Of a stretch of DNA of 9,782 nt, positions 1-7,732 are shown piece after piece. Under the pieces are notes generated by a model, which saw only the letters and a program-made list of their open reading frames with translations, did no database searches and was not told where the DNA came from. Made by a program: the position numbers and the translations under genes. The stretch covers positions 1 to 9,782 of the forward strand of contig JAUQXD010000323.1 in assembly GCA_030834835.1 (NCBI GenBank), given 5' to 3'. Origin of the DNA: Thermoflexales bacterium. GTDB lineage: Bacteria > Chloroflexota > Anaerolineae > Fen-1058. Each line of letters starts with the position of its first letter. Positions within the stretch are counted from its first letter, which is position 1.

Positions 1-1404
1 GGCATAGTACGTGTCGAAATTCAAAATGGTCGTATCGAGCAGCACCACCGACGAGAAGACCATCATCGCGCCGACCATCACTCCCAACGCCGTGCCCAAC
101 GATCGGCCCGGCACGCGCAGCAGGTTGCGAAACGTCTGACGCAGCGTCAGCGGCAAACGCCCCAGCGGGATACGGCTCAGGCCGCTGGGCGTTTGTGGCG
201 TGGGCGGGCGCAGCGCAATGCCTGGCGGTGTGCCCGATTCTTTCCACGCCGGATACACGCCAGCCAGCGTGGTCGACACCACAATCAAGCCATAGCCCAA
301 CAGCATGACCGGCACTTGCGGCGAATTGATAAAGCCCGGCACATAGCCGCCCGCAATCGTCGCGATGAAGGGCATCATCGTCAGGAACGAATTGAAGTAA
401 CCGACCACGCTGCCCACCAGCCCACCCGTTACGCCGATGAGCAGGCCAAACGTCAAATAGTGCAGCACCAATTCGCGGCGTGTCACGCCCAACGCCCGCA
501 GTGTGCCGATGCGCTGCCGTTCCGCCTCGACCTGTCGTCCCAGCAGGATCGCCGTGACGACGATCGTGCCGACCAAAAACAGGCCGGAGAATGCGGCCAT
601 CACCGGAAAGTTACCGTCGATGTTGGCCTGCACCACGCCGCCGCTGGCCGTCTGCGTGCGCGATCGGATCACGACGTCGTCGTAACGCGCCAAAGCCCGA
701 TCGAACGCGGCGCGCAAATCTTCGTTGGGCGGCACACCCCGATCGAGCTTCACGGCAAGATCGTTAATCACGCCGTTCGCGCCACTCCACCGCGACAACT
801 GCGGATATTTCAGCCACGCCACACCGAAGGACGACATCGTGGGAAACGGCGATTCCGGCCCGCGTCCCGCCACCAGATATTCGGGGCTGAAGACCAACCC
901 CGCCACACGCAGGCGATGCTTATCACCCTTGATCCAGACATTCAACACCGCGCCCGGTTCGATGTGGTGATAATCGGCGAAGCGTTTGAGCAGCAAGATT
1001 TCATCGGGATTTTGCAGCGCGCGCCCGCTGGTGAGATCCAACCGATTGACTTCCGGCTCCCGATCAGCTGGTAATGAGATCAGGCGCAGGCTCGTCAGAT
1101 AATCCTGATCGGGATCGAGCTGCACGCCGCCCTCGACGATCAATCGACCTTCGACCGCGCTCACGCCCGGCACGGCGCGCGCCAGATCGATCGCGTGTTT
1201 GGAGGATGCCGCCAGCTGGATGTGATAATCCATGTAAGCCAGCTGTTCGTAACCGTTGTTGATGGTGTTGAGCAGGTTGACGCCCGCGGGGTACATCGCG
1301 CCATAGAAGCCAGTGCCCAGCACCACCACGCACCACACTGCGATGAACTGTTTCCAGTTAAATCGTAAATCGCTGCGCGTTTTGCGTTGGAGTGTTTTGA
1401 GCAT
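1..1404 (-). CDS. ABC transporter permease, FtsX/MacB-like, 3' end outside window
   Basis: This gene is open from its ATG at 1404 to the left edge, giving 468 residues with the C-terminus missing. It is probably the membrane subunit of an exporter driven by the ATPase just upstream; its start lies 6 nt past that gene's stop, so the two are almost certainly co-translated. A GGTGAG stretch overlapping the upstream stop can serve as ribosome binding site. Visible order: a basic N-terminus, a first membrane segment (about 20-38), a soluble extracytoplasmic region (about 45-262) resembling a MacB periplasmic core, then an FtsX-type block with membrane segments near 267-288, 315-337 and 364-384. 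Between the first two of these is the family's coupling motif, QRIGTLRALG (297-306). A second membrane block begins near 436 after FRNLLR, suggesting the duplicated-FtsX form of about 780-850 residues. The substrate cannot be told from sequence. Confidence 0.9.
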   Translation of the reverse strand, partial: MLKTLQRKTRSDLRFNWKQFIAVWCVVVLGTGFYGAMYPAGVNLLNTINNGYEQLAYMDYHIQLAASSKHAIDLARAVPGVSAVEGRLIVEGGVQLDPDQDYLTSLRLISLPADREPEVNRLDLTSGRALQNPDEILLLKRFADYHHIEPGAVLNVWIKGDKHRLRVAGLVFSPEYLVAGRGPESPFPTMSSFGVAWLKYPQLSRWSGANGVINDLAVKLDRGVPPNEDLRAAFDRALARYDDVVIRSRTQTASGGVVQANIDGNFPVMAAFSGLFLVGTIVVTAILLGRQVEAERQRIGTLRALGVTRRELVLHYLTFGLLIGVTGGLVGSVVGYFNSFLTMMPFIATIAGGYVPGFINSPQVPVMLLGYGLIVVSTTLAGVYPAWKESGTPPGIALRPPTPQTPSGLSRIPLGRLPLTLRQTFRNLLRVPGRSLGTALGVMVGAMMVFSSVVLLDTTILNFDTYYA

Positions 1405-1410
1405 GCTGCC

Positions 1411-2115
1411 TCACCAGCTCAACTGGCGCGGTTCAAGCGGCTGAGTGTTTTTCTCGATGCGGTGCACAGCGCCATTGCCCACGCGCACCACGCGATCGGC
1501 CATCTGCGCGATGACGGCGTTGTGCGTCACCAGCACAAAGGTCTGGCCCGTTTCACGATTGAGCGTGCGCATCACGTCCAGCACTTCAATGCCCGTTTGA
1601 ATATCGAGGCTGCCTGTCGGCTCATCGGCTAAAACCAGGGCGGGTTGTTTCGCTAACGCCCGTGCGATGGCTACGCGCTGCTGCTGCCCGCCGGACAGCT
1701 GACCCGGATAATGATCCATGCGATCACCCAGGCCCACTCGCTCGAGGTAATGTTTGGGGTCGCCGCCTTTGCCGCTGCCCATCTCAGATGTGAGCATCAC
1801 GTTTTCCAGCGCGCTTAACGTCGGCAGCAAGTTGAAGAACTGAAATACAAAACCCACTTTGCGGCGGCGATAGTCCGTCAATTTAGCTTCGGGCAATACG
1901 CTAATCGATTCGCCATCGACGCAGACTTCACCGCAGCTGGCCTGTTCCAGTCCACCCAGGATGTTGAGGAATGTCGTCTTACCGCTGCCGCTGGGGCCGA
2001 GGATCACCGCAAATTCACCCGCTTCAATTTCAACCGAGAAGTTGTTGAGCGCGGTCACGGTGTTCGCGCCCAGGTGATAAACCTTGCTCACCGCTTTGAA
2101 CTCGATATGACTCAT
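1411..2115 (-). CDS. ABC transporter ATPase, LolD/MacB type
   Basis: This is a 234-residue nucleotide-binding subunit that powers the FtsX-type permease encoded 6 nt downstream. All catalytic motifs are intact: Walker [10 protein letters not shown] (40-48), Q-loop Gln92 in [11 protein letters not shown], signature LSGGQQQ (140-146), Walker B ending in ADEPTGSLD (163-171) and switch His198 in VTH. The Q-loop surroundings and the DEPTGSLD ending are typical of the LolD/MacB/FtsE branch, which partners FtsX-fold permeases and handles lipoproteins, macrolides or peptides. The frame stays open to an ATG at 2214, but the start at 2115 (MSHIEF) is preferred. It gives the usual family length, beta-strand 1 begins at once, and the extra 33 residues match nothing and would span a terminator-like hairpin. 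No canonical Shine-Dalgarno is seen, only a G-run (GGGGG) 4 nt before the ATG. The substrate is unknown. Confidence 0.95.
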   Translation of the reverse strand: MSHIEFKAVSKVYHLGANTVTALNNFSVEIEAGEFAVILGPSGSGKTTFLNILGGLEQASCGEVCVDGESISVLPEAKLTDYRRRKVGFVFQFFNLLPTLSALENVMLTSEMGSGKGGDPKHYLERVGLGDRMDHYPGQLSGGQQQRVAIARALAKQPALVLADEPTGSLDIQTGIEVLDVMRTLNRETGQTFVLVTHNAVIAQMADRVVRVGNGAVHRIEKNTQPLEPRQLSW

Positions 2116-2161
2116 CCGGCCCCCGTGTGTGATCTCAGGCGTAGGTAGCAACATTGTCCAC

Positions 2162-2205
2162 AACAAAACGACGCAGAACTGCTGACTGCGCAATGCTGCG
2201 TCGTT
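2162..2205 (-). terminator. Terminator-like hairpin between MFS and ABC genes
   Basis: A perfect 10-bp inverted repeat, AACGACGCAG (2167-2176) and CTGCGTCGTT (2196-2205), is separated by 19 nt. Read on the minus strand, the stem runs straight into TTTTGTTGT, so it resembles a Rho-independent terminator ending the transporter transcript 98 bp past its stop. The long loop and interrupted T-tract make it weaker than the one at 8444-8477. A shorter competing stem (CGCAG within the loop pairing with CTGCG of the distal arm) is possible. It could instead be an operator or a leader structure of the ABC operon. Confidence 0.5.
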
Positions 2206-2302
2206 GAACTTCACCTTAAGACTGTAGCGAACACAGAAGTGCCCGTGTGCCCGGCATCGATCGCGTTAATCTCGCGGGCTGCCTGTCACAATTCGGGCGT
2301 GG

Positions 2303-3523
2303 TTATGCTGAAACCGTTTCGTGGTGCCGCACGCGCTGCATCAGACCGGCCGCCAACGCAATGAACACCGCGCTGAACAGCCATAAAATGGCATAGTTCT
2401 TGCCAGTCAAGTCAATCAGGGTGCCGGACACAATCGGTCCCGTGATGGCCGCCGCCGACGAGGCGAAGTAATACAATCCCGTAAAGGCCCCAATGCGTTC
2501 TTCGCCGCCCAGATCGTACACCATCGGCAGCGAGTTGATATTGACCAACGCCCAGAAGCCGCCCATCACAGCCAGGACGATCAACAATGCAGTCTGACTG
2601 CGGATGAAAAAGCCGACCAGCAGGCCGACGACCATGCCCAACAACCCGATGGTGATGGTGCGCTTCCGACCGATCTTCGTGGCAATCAGGCCGCTGGGGA
2701 TGGCAAACAAAATCAACATCGCGGCAAAGGCGGTGAGCATTTTGGAGCCGTCGCCCGCGTCAAGACCCAGCACATTTATGCCGTACAAGGTGAAGAAGGC
2801 CTCCATCGCGTTCCAGCCGACGAACCACGCAAAGATCGCGCCCAGCAAGAATAAGCCGCTTTTGTCGGAGTTGCGCGCGACTTCACGGAAATTATCCAGC
2901 ACGCCCGGCCGCGGCTCGTCTTCGACGATCACCGCCACTTCGCGCTCCGGCTCTTTCACGGCGATCAATACGATGACGATCGCGATCAGCATCACGCCCG
3001 CGCCCACGATGAAGGGCAGCGGCACACCGATCTTATACAGTGCTCCGCCGCCGAATAAAGCCGCCGCGCCGCCCAATCCGCCCATCAAATTGATGACGCC
3101 GTTGGCCTTGCTGCGATCTTCGGCCCTGAAGAGATCGCCCAGGTAGGCCACCGTCGGCGATCGGAACAGCGCCATGCTCAGGTTGGTCAGCAGAATCGCG
3201 ACGGCGATCAACACGAAGTTGTCGCGCACAAACGGCACCAGAATAAAGAACAGGGCCGCCAGCGGTGCGCCGACGGCGAGCCATGGTTTGCGCCGCCCGA
3301 AACGCGAGATCGTCCGATCGGAACGCGCGCCCACATACGGCTGGAGAAAAAGATTTATCAGATTATCCCAGGTCATGATGAAGCCGATGACGCCAGCCGT
3401 TAAGCCCAGCTTCTCCAGCATCGGTGGAATGAATGAATTGAAAACAGGCCAGACAATGGAGATGCCGAAGAAGCCAAAACCAAGCACGAACGTTTTACGC
3501 CAGGGGAAGGGTTGATCACTCAT
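2303..3523 (-). CDS. MFS sugar symporter, SLC45/sucrose transporter-like
   Basis: This 406-residue major facilitator superfamily protein probably imports a sugar, for example a di- or oligosaccharide or glucoside, with protons. About 12 hydrophobic segments are visible. The N-half carries GARSDRTISRFGRRKP (65-80), the loop 2-3 motif whose R-x-GRR-(K/R)P form is characteristic of SLC45 and plant sucrose transporters. An IGRKR version (284-288) occurs at the equivalent point of the C-half, and ALVNINSLPMVYDLGG (325-340) also fits that branch. A charged loop (about 190-220, EPEREVAV to REVARNSDKSG) separates the halves. The start at 3523 has a good Shine-Dalgarno, GAGGA, 6 nt upstream. It lies 139 bp downstream of the histidine kinase and two genes after glycogen synthase, which fits a role in carbohydrate supply. 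MFS membership is secure; sugar as substrate is inferred from the motifs and context. Confidence 0.9.
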   Translation of the reverse strand: MSDQPFPWRKTFVLGFGFFGISIVWPVFNSFIPPMLEKLGLTAGVIGFIMTWDNLINLFLQPYVGARSDRTISRFGRRKPWLAVGAPLAALFFILVPFVRDNFVLIAVAILLTNLSMALFRSPTVAYLGDLFRAEDRSKANGVINLMGGLGGAAALFGGGALYKIGVPLPFIVGAGVMLIAIVIVLIAVKEPEREVAVIVEDEPRPGVLDNFREVARNSDKSGLFLLGAIFAWFVGWNAMEAFFTLYGINVLGLDAGDGSKMLTAFAAMLILFAIPSGLIATKIGRKRTITIGLLGMVVGLLVGFFIRSQTALLIVLAVMGGFWALVNINSLPMVYDLGGEERIGAFTGLYYFASSAAAITGPIVSGTLIDLTGKNYAILWLFSAVFIALAAGLMQRVRHHETVSA

Positions 3524-3556
3524 GCCAATTCCTCGCGGAGGTCAAGATGCTCCGAT

Positions 3557-3587
3557 AGTATCACAACTACGTTGAGATGCAAATCAA
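3557..3587 (-). promoter_or_regulatory. Possible sigma-70 promoter for the MFS gene
   Basis: On the minus strand, TTGATT (3582-3587) and GATACT (3557-3562, preceded by TGT as in extended -10 elements) are 19 bp apart, about 35 bp before the transporter start. Each matches the consensus at four of six positions, and the spacing is long. The 139-bp gap after the kinase gene shows no convincing terminator, so read-through from upstream is equally possible. Confidence 0.3.
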
Positions 3588-3662
3588 ATCGCGATCCGAT
3601 CGGACCATCGCCGCTGAGGAGGCCGCACATCGCGGTTGATGGCGGACGTGCAGGGGAAAGCT

Positions 3663-5927
3663 TCAATCGAGTTGAGACAATGTGAAGTAGAACAGGCAGC
3701 CACGGCCCGGTTCGCCGCTTTGCACGCCCACCTTGCCGCCCATCTTTTCGACGATCCGGCGGACGATTGACAGGCCCAGTCCGTGGCCGCGCGCCCGGAT
3801 TTGATCGAGCCGTGTAAATGGTGTGAACAGGCGCGCATGGACTTCGGGCGGCAGCCCCTGGCCGTTATCCCGCACCCATAAGCGCACCATGTTATCGGCC
3901 AACAGATCGGCGCCCACCTCGACGCGCGGCGGCTGGCCGCCGTATTTGATGGCATTGCTCATATAGTTGACCCACACCTCTTCCACCCACGGAGCGTGGC
4001 CCACCACGACCGGCCAGGTCGCAGGCAAAATGATCTGCGCCTGATTGTCCACGATCATGTCGGTCAGGCGCTGCTGGGCATCGGCCAGGACACGGGACAT
4101 GTCGAGCGGCCGCAAGACCACTTGCGTCTTGCGAACCTCGGCCAGCAGCAGCAGCTCATCGATGATATTGTTCATCTTGCGCGCGTTGCGGGCCATGTTA
4201 CTCAGGGCCGCCGCCTGTTCGTCGGCGGTCAGTTCCGTTCCCGCGTCCACCAGCGTCTCGGCAAAACCAATCACCAGATGCAGCGGATTCTTCAAGTCGT
4301 GGGCCACGGTGTGCGCAAAGGCATCCAGGTCTTCATTGCGCGTCCGCAGCTCGGCGATGAGCTCGGCCAGATCACGATTGCGCGTCTGCAACGCTTGCTC
4401 GGCCCGCTGGCGCTCGGTAATGTCGCGAATGGCCGCGATATGCACCTGGCGGCCGCGCCACACCAGATGCCGGGCCGTAATCTCGACGGGGAAGATCGTG
4501 CCGTCATGGCGACGATGCCAGCGCGTCAGGATCAGCTGATGCTGCTCGGCCATCGCCTGCCGGGTCCGTTCCGGTTCCGCCGACAGATCGGTGTTGCACA
4601 GCTTCAGCAGCTCGTCGTGCGTGTAGCCGTACAACGCGGTGGCCGCTGAGTTGGCCTCGATAATCTGGCCGGTTACATTGTCGATCAGAAACAGGGCGTC
4701 GGACTCCAGTTCAAATAACTGGCGATACCTGTCTTCACTGTCACGCAGCTCCAGCTCGGCGTGCTTGCGTTCGCTGATGTCCTGCATTTCCGAAATGAAA
4801 TGGCCGGGCTGCCCCTGTGCATCACGAATCAACGAGCTGCTGACGATGACCCAGATCAGCGTGCCGTCGCGGCGCAGATAGCGTTTCTCAAACGACACAC
4901 TGTCCAGCTCGCCGGCCATCACGCGGCGAAAGTAATCCTGGCCAATCGCGACATCCGCCGGATGGGTCACGTCGTTGAACGTCCTGGCCAGCAGCTCCTC
5001 TTCCGTATAGTCCAGCATCTGGCACAGTGCAGGGTTGACGCGCAAGAAGCGGCCATTCGTGCCCACCAGTGCTTTGCCGGTCGCCGCCGCCTGAAACGCC
5101 AGCCGGAACTGTTCTTCATTTTCACGCACTGCCTGTTCTGCGCGCTTGCGCTCAGTGGTGTCGCGGACGATCGTCAACACCAGCCCGGCGTCTGGACCGG
5201 ATAAACGCGTTTCCGTAATCTCGACCGGCACGCGGTGGCCGTCACGATGCAGATCGAGCGCCTCGAAGGGCCGACCGTTGTGCCGGGCCAGCTCATCGGC
5301 CACCACCTTCCCCGATCGGCCCCGCACTTCCGGCGCCTGCAGATCGGACACGTGCAGCGCCAGCAATTCAGCGCGCGTATAACCCAGCAGATCAGCCGCG
5401 CGCTGATTGGCGTCGATGATCTCATCGCGCTCGTTTTCCAGCATGATCGCGTCGTTGGCCTGTTCAAACAGCGCGCGATAGCGCACTTCGCTGCGCCGCA
5501 GTTCAGCTTCCAACTGCTTGAGTTCGGTGACATCGCGCACCGTACCCACCAGCATGTAGCCGCGCGTAGTGGGCACGGGCACCGACTGTGTCTGAATGAT
5601 ACGCTGCGTGCCATCGGCGCGCTGGATGATCTGCTCCAGCATGCCGGGCACATCTGGCACTTTGCCTGAACTCAGCAGATTCAGCGTGAATTGCCTGGCA
5701 GTGGCCAGGTTAGCGGCTGTATTCCGACCCGGCGGCGCCAACCCCAACTGCACGTCCCAGATAGCGCGACCCACCGCGGCCTCGCGCGGCAGACCTGTAA
5801 TGGCCGATTGTTTTCGATTCCATTCCAGCACGAAACCGCGCTCGTCGACGACGACGATGCCATCGTCCGAGTGATCGATGATCGTCTGGAGCAGCTCAAC
5901 CTGAGCCAACTGAGGTTCGTCTGACAT
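3663..5927 (-). CDS. Soluble sensor histidine kinase with four PAS domains
   Basis: This 754-residue two-component kinase has no membrane segment, so it probably senses a cytoplasmic signal. Four successive PAS/PAC modules are visible (about 10-140, 146-265, 271-390 and 397-510). Each ends in an RDxTE/RDITER- or QDISER-type PAC signature and is linked to the next by a short coiled helix. Next comes a coiled stretch (about 508-535), the dimerisation/phosphoacceptor helix with His543 in AHDLKNP, and a complete HATPase domain: N-box VNYMSNAIKYGG (653-664), G1 DNGQGL (687-692), F-box FTPF (701-704) and G2 GHGLGLS (714-720). No receiver domain is attached and no response regulator is encoded in the window. 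The frame is open to 6005, but that start would overlap glgA and add 26 low-complexity residues, so ATG 5927 (MSDEPQL) is preferred. No Shine-Dalgarno is visible before it. It lies 50 bp after glgA. The signal and partner are unknown. Confidence 0.95.
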   Translation of the reverse strand: MSDEPQLAQVELLQTIIDHSDDGIVVVDERGFVLEWNRKQSAITGLPREAAVGRAIWDVQLGLAPPGRNTAANLATARQFTLNLLSSGKVPDVPGMLEQIIQRADGTQRIIQTQSVPVPTTRGYMLVGTVRDVTELKQLEAELRRSEVRYRALFEQANDAIMLENERDEIIDANQRAADLLGYTRAELLALHVSDLQAPEVRGRSGKVVADELARHNGRPFEALDLHRDGHRVPVEITETRLSGPDAGLVLTIVRDTTERKRAEQAVRENEEQFRLAFQAAATGKALVGTNGRFLRVNPALCQMLDYTEEELLARTFNDVTHPADVAIGQDYFRRVMAGELDSVSFEKRYLRRDGTLIWVIVSSSLIRDAQGQPGHFISEMQDISERKHAELELRDSEDRYRQLFELESDALFLIDNVTGQIIEANSAATALYGYTHDELLKLCNTDLSAEPERTRQAMAEQHQLILTRWHRRHDGTIFPVEITARHLVWRGRQVHIAAIRDITERQRAEQALQTRNRDLAELIAELRTRNEDLDAFAHTVAHDLKNPLHLVIGFAETLVDAGTELTADEQAAALSNMARNARKMNNIIDELLLLAEVRKTQVVLRPLDMSRVLADAQQRLTDMIVDNQAQIILPATWPVVVGHAPWVEEVWVNYMSNAIKYGGQPPRVEVGADLLADNMVRLWVRDNGQGLPPEVHARLFTPFTRLDQIRARGHGLGLSIVRRIVEKMGGKVGVQSGEPGRGCLFYFTLSQLD

Positions 5928-5933
5928 GGCGGA

Positions 5934-5963
5934 ATGATTCGACCGACAGGTGGTTGATGTCAA
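5934..5963 (-). promoter_or_regulatory. Possible kinase promoter, leaderless arrangement
   Basis: The minus strand has a perfect -35 TTGACA (5958-5963) inside one of the palindromic repeats, an 18-bp spacer, and a weak -10 AATCAT (5934-5939, four of six). Only 6 nt separate that -10 from the kinase ATG, so transcription would begin at or next to the start codon. This fits the absence of a Shine-Dalgarno there. The -10 is poor, and TTGACA may be present only because it forms part of the palindrome. Confidence 0.25.
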
Positions 5964-5986
5964 CCGCGTGGTTGATGTCAACTGCG
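5951..5986 (-). repeat. Tandem 18-bp repeat, each copy a near-perfect palindrome
   Basis: Two directly adjacent 18-bp units (5951-5968 and 5969-5986, plus-strand TGGTTGATGTCAACCGCG) differ at one base, C or T at unit position 15. Each contains an inverted repeat with a 2-bp centre: GGTTGA-TG-TCAACC at 5952-5965 and GTTGA-TG-TCAAC at 5971-5982. The second unit overlaps the glgA stop codon, and both lie in the 50-bp gap before the kinase start plus the end of glgA. The layout suits paired operator half-sites for a dimeric regulator, but a simple slippage duplication is also possible. Confidence 0.9.
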
Positions 5987-7423
5987 CATTCGGGCAATGG
6001 CCCATTCATACAGTTGTTGATAGCCCAGCGCCGATCGCTGCCACGAAAAATCGGCGGCCATACCGTTGCGCTGAATGGCGCGCCACGCGGGCCGATCGAC
6101 ATTATAAATAAAGATGGATCGCTGCAAAGCCTGCCAGAAAGCGTCGCTGGAGTACGCGTTAAAAGTGAAGCCGGTCACGCCATCTTGCACCGTATCGGCC
6201 AGGCCGCCCGTGGCGCGCACCACCGGCACACTGCCGTAGCGCATCGCGATGAGCTGCCCCAGGCCGCACGGCTCAAAGCGCGAAGGCATGAGGAACATGT
6301 CGCTGCCGCCGTAGATCAACGGCGCGAGATCGGCGGCATAGGTGAGGAAGGCCGCGCTCCTGGTGCGATGATAGCCCGTCAGCTCCGCCAGCATCTGCTC
6401 GTATTCGGGCGCGCCCGTGCCCAGCACCACAAACTGCGCATCGCCGGCCTGGTTATTCAACAGCAGGTGCAGCACATGCCCGGTAATATCGAGGCCCTTT
6501 TGCCAGTCGAGCCGCGTGACCATGGCCACCAGCGGCACATCGTCGCGCTGCGGCAGACCGGCGCGCGCCTGCAAGGCGCGCTTGTTCTCAAGGCGATCGC
6601 CCAGCCGCTCGGCGCTGAAGGGTCGCGCCAGCTGCGGATCGGTCTGCGGATTCCAGTCGTCATAGTCCAGACCGTTGAGGATGCCATGCACATCGTAAGA
6701 GCGATGACGCAGCAGTCCATCCAGACCGGCTCCGCCGGCCGGAGTCATGATTTCGCGCGCATATGTGGGGCTGACCGTATTGACGAGCGTGGCATGATGG
6801 ATGCCGCGCGCCATGAAATTGACTTCGTCGTAGCCTTCTTCGTTCAGCGAGTGCGTCACCAGCTGCAAGTAATCAAAGACGCCCCAGCGAGTGCGGCCCT
6901 GATGCGCCAGGTTGTGAATGGTAAAGACCGAGGGCGTGCCGCGCCAGTGGAGATCGACGCTGCCCGCCGTTGCTAGCCACGTCACCGCCGGGGCGGCGTG
7001 CCAGTCATGACCATGCACCACGTCCGGCCTGAAATTGAGCGCCAATGATAATTCCAGTGCCGCCCGGCTAAAGAAGGCAAAGCGATAGGCATCATCGCCG
7101 TAACCGTACACGCTGGGCCGGCCAAACATATTGCGCTCGGCGATGAAGTACACGGGCACATCCGTGCCGGGCAAGCGCCCTTCAAACACACCTACCGGAA
7201 TCACACCGACGCCCGTCGGGACGCTGAGCTGGCCGGGCAGCGCGCGCAGTGAATATTTGCCACTATGGTAACCATCTTCGATTGCCTGATAGGCGGGCAT
7301 GACCACGCGCACATCATGCCCCAGCATGCGCAGCGCTTTGGGCAGCGATGCGGCCACATCGCCCAGACCGCCGGTTTTGGCAAACGGTGCAACTTCAGCA
7401 CTAATGGTCAGGATATTAAGCAT
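5978..7423 (-). CDS. glgA: Glycogen synthase (GT5)
   Basis: This complete 481-residue GT5 glycogen/starch synthase, the usual bacterial length, transfers glucose from ADP-glucose (UDP-glucose in some relatives) to the non-reducing end of an alpha-1,4-glucan in the cytoplasm. The N-terminal Rossmann domain opens with the family signature KTGGLGDVAASLPKAL (16-31), in which Lys16 belongs to the sugar-nucleotide site. HDWH follows at 139-142. The C-terminal domain has TRLDWQKG (303-310), with Arg304 and Lys309 in the nucleotide-phosphate-binding positions, and SRFEPCGLGQ (381-390), with Glu384 as the conserved active-site acid. VRATGGLADTV (402-412) completes the donor site. Every key residue is present. 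The start at 7423 begins directly with beta-strand 1 (MLNILTISAE); an AGG 8 nt upstream is a weak ribosome binding site. No other glg gene is in the window. It is first in a co-linear run with the kinase and the sugar symporter. Confidence 0.97.
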   Translation of the reverse strand: MLNILTISAEVAPFAKTGGLGDVAASLPKALRMLGHDVRVVMPAYQAIEDGYHSGKYSLRALPGQLSVPTGVGVIPVGVFEGRLPGTDVPVYFIAERNMFGRPSVYGYGDDAYRFAFFSRAALELSLALNFRPDVVHGHDWHAAPAVTWLATAGSVDLHWRGTPSVFTIHNLAHQGRTRWGVFDYLQLVTHSLNEEGYDEVNFMARGIHHATLVNTVSPTYAREIMTPAGGAGLDGLLRHRSYDVHGILNGLDYDDWNPQTDPQLARPFSAERLGDRLENKRALQARAGLPQRDDVPLVAMVTRLDWQKGLDITGHVLHLLLNNQAGDAQFVVLGTGAPEYEQMLAELTGYHRTRSAAFLTYAADLAPLIYGGSDMFLMPSRFEPCGLGQLIAMRYGSVPVVRATGGLADTVQDGVTGFTFNAYSSDAFWQALQRSIFIYNVDRPAWRAIQRNGMAADFSWQRSALGYQQLYEWAIARMRS

Positions 7424-7470
7424 GGGCTATACCTGTGATGCGCCACTGATTTGACGCCGGGGATACGCCT

Positions 7471-7500
7471 ATTCTATCTCAAACTCACGCGATATGAAAA
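7471..7500 (-). promoter_or_regulatory. Likely glgA promoter
   Basis: On the minus strand, TAGAAT (7471-7476, five of six bases of the -10 consensus) is preceded by an 18-bp spacer and TTTTCA (7495-7500, four of six of the -35). Transcription would start near 7464, leaving a leader of about 40 nt before the glgA ATG. Confidence 0.5.
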
Positions 7501-7704
7501 TGAGATCATCGCTTTGGCTGACGCTCACCAACCGACTCAGTGCCGCAGTTAGAATTTGGTTTCAATTGCGGCGCACCAGGCAGCTATGACCGATCGGGGT
7601 TCTGGCAAGTCCGCGTCGGTCCGATTTGATCGACTGCACGCATTATGTGTGGACGGGTCTCGCTTGCGATGAGCATCACCAAATAGCATATACCAATATT
7701 CACT

Positions 7705-7732
7705 TTGCTTTCCAGGCAGATCACGGTATAAT
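7705..7732 (+). promoter_or_regulatory. Sigma-70-like promoter of the HTH-protein gene
   Basis: A perfect TATAAT -10 (7727-7732) is preceded by a 16-bp spacer and TTGCTT (7705-7710), which keeps the TTG of the -35 consensus; TTTGCT with a 17-bp spacer is the alternative reading. Transcription would start near 7739, giving a leader of roughly 70 nt before the ATG at 7811. This is the best-formed promoter in the window. Confidence 0.6.

Noticed and set aside
193..1074. 293-residue open frame on the plus strand
   Set aside because: It is antisense to the FtsX-type permease. Its translation is rich in His, Arg and Gln with no domain, and the minus-strand frame has clear FtsX motifs.
2225..2300. 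Second hairpin between the MFS gene and the ABC operon
   Set aside because: GCCCG and CGGGC arms pair over only 5 bp with a long loop and no T-tract.
3600..3662. Terminator after the kinase gene
   Set aside because: Only 4-bp complementary segments are present (CATC/GATG) and there is no T-run on the minus strand.
3996..4649. 217-residue plus-strand frame opposite the kinase
   Set aside because: It mirrors the PAS/HisKA coding region and is explained by GC-rich third positions; it has no motif of its own.
5951..5986. CRISPR array
   Set aside because: There are only two units, with no spacer between them and no cas genes; each unit is an operator-like palindrome.
5928..6005. Longer kinase start at 6005
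   Set aside because: It would overlap the end of glgA and translate the 18-bp repeats into LTSTTR-LTSTTC, which is not a plausible protein start; PAS1 follows directly from 5927.
5954..6976. 340-residue open frame on the plus strand
   Set aside because: It is antisense to glgA, whose catalytic motifs are intact. The frame has shadow-like composition and no recognisable start site.
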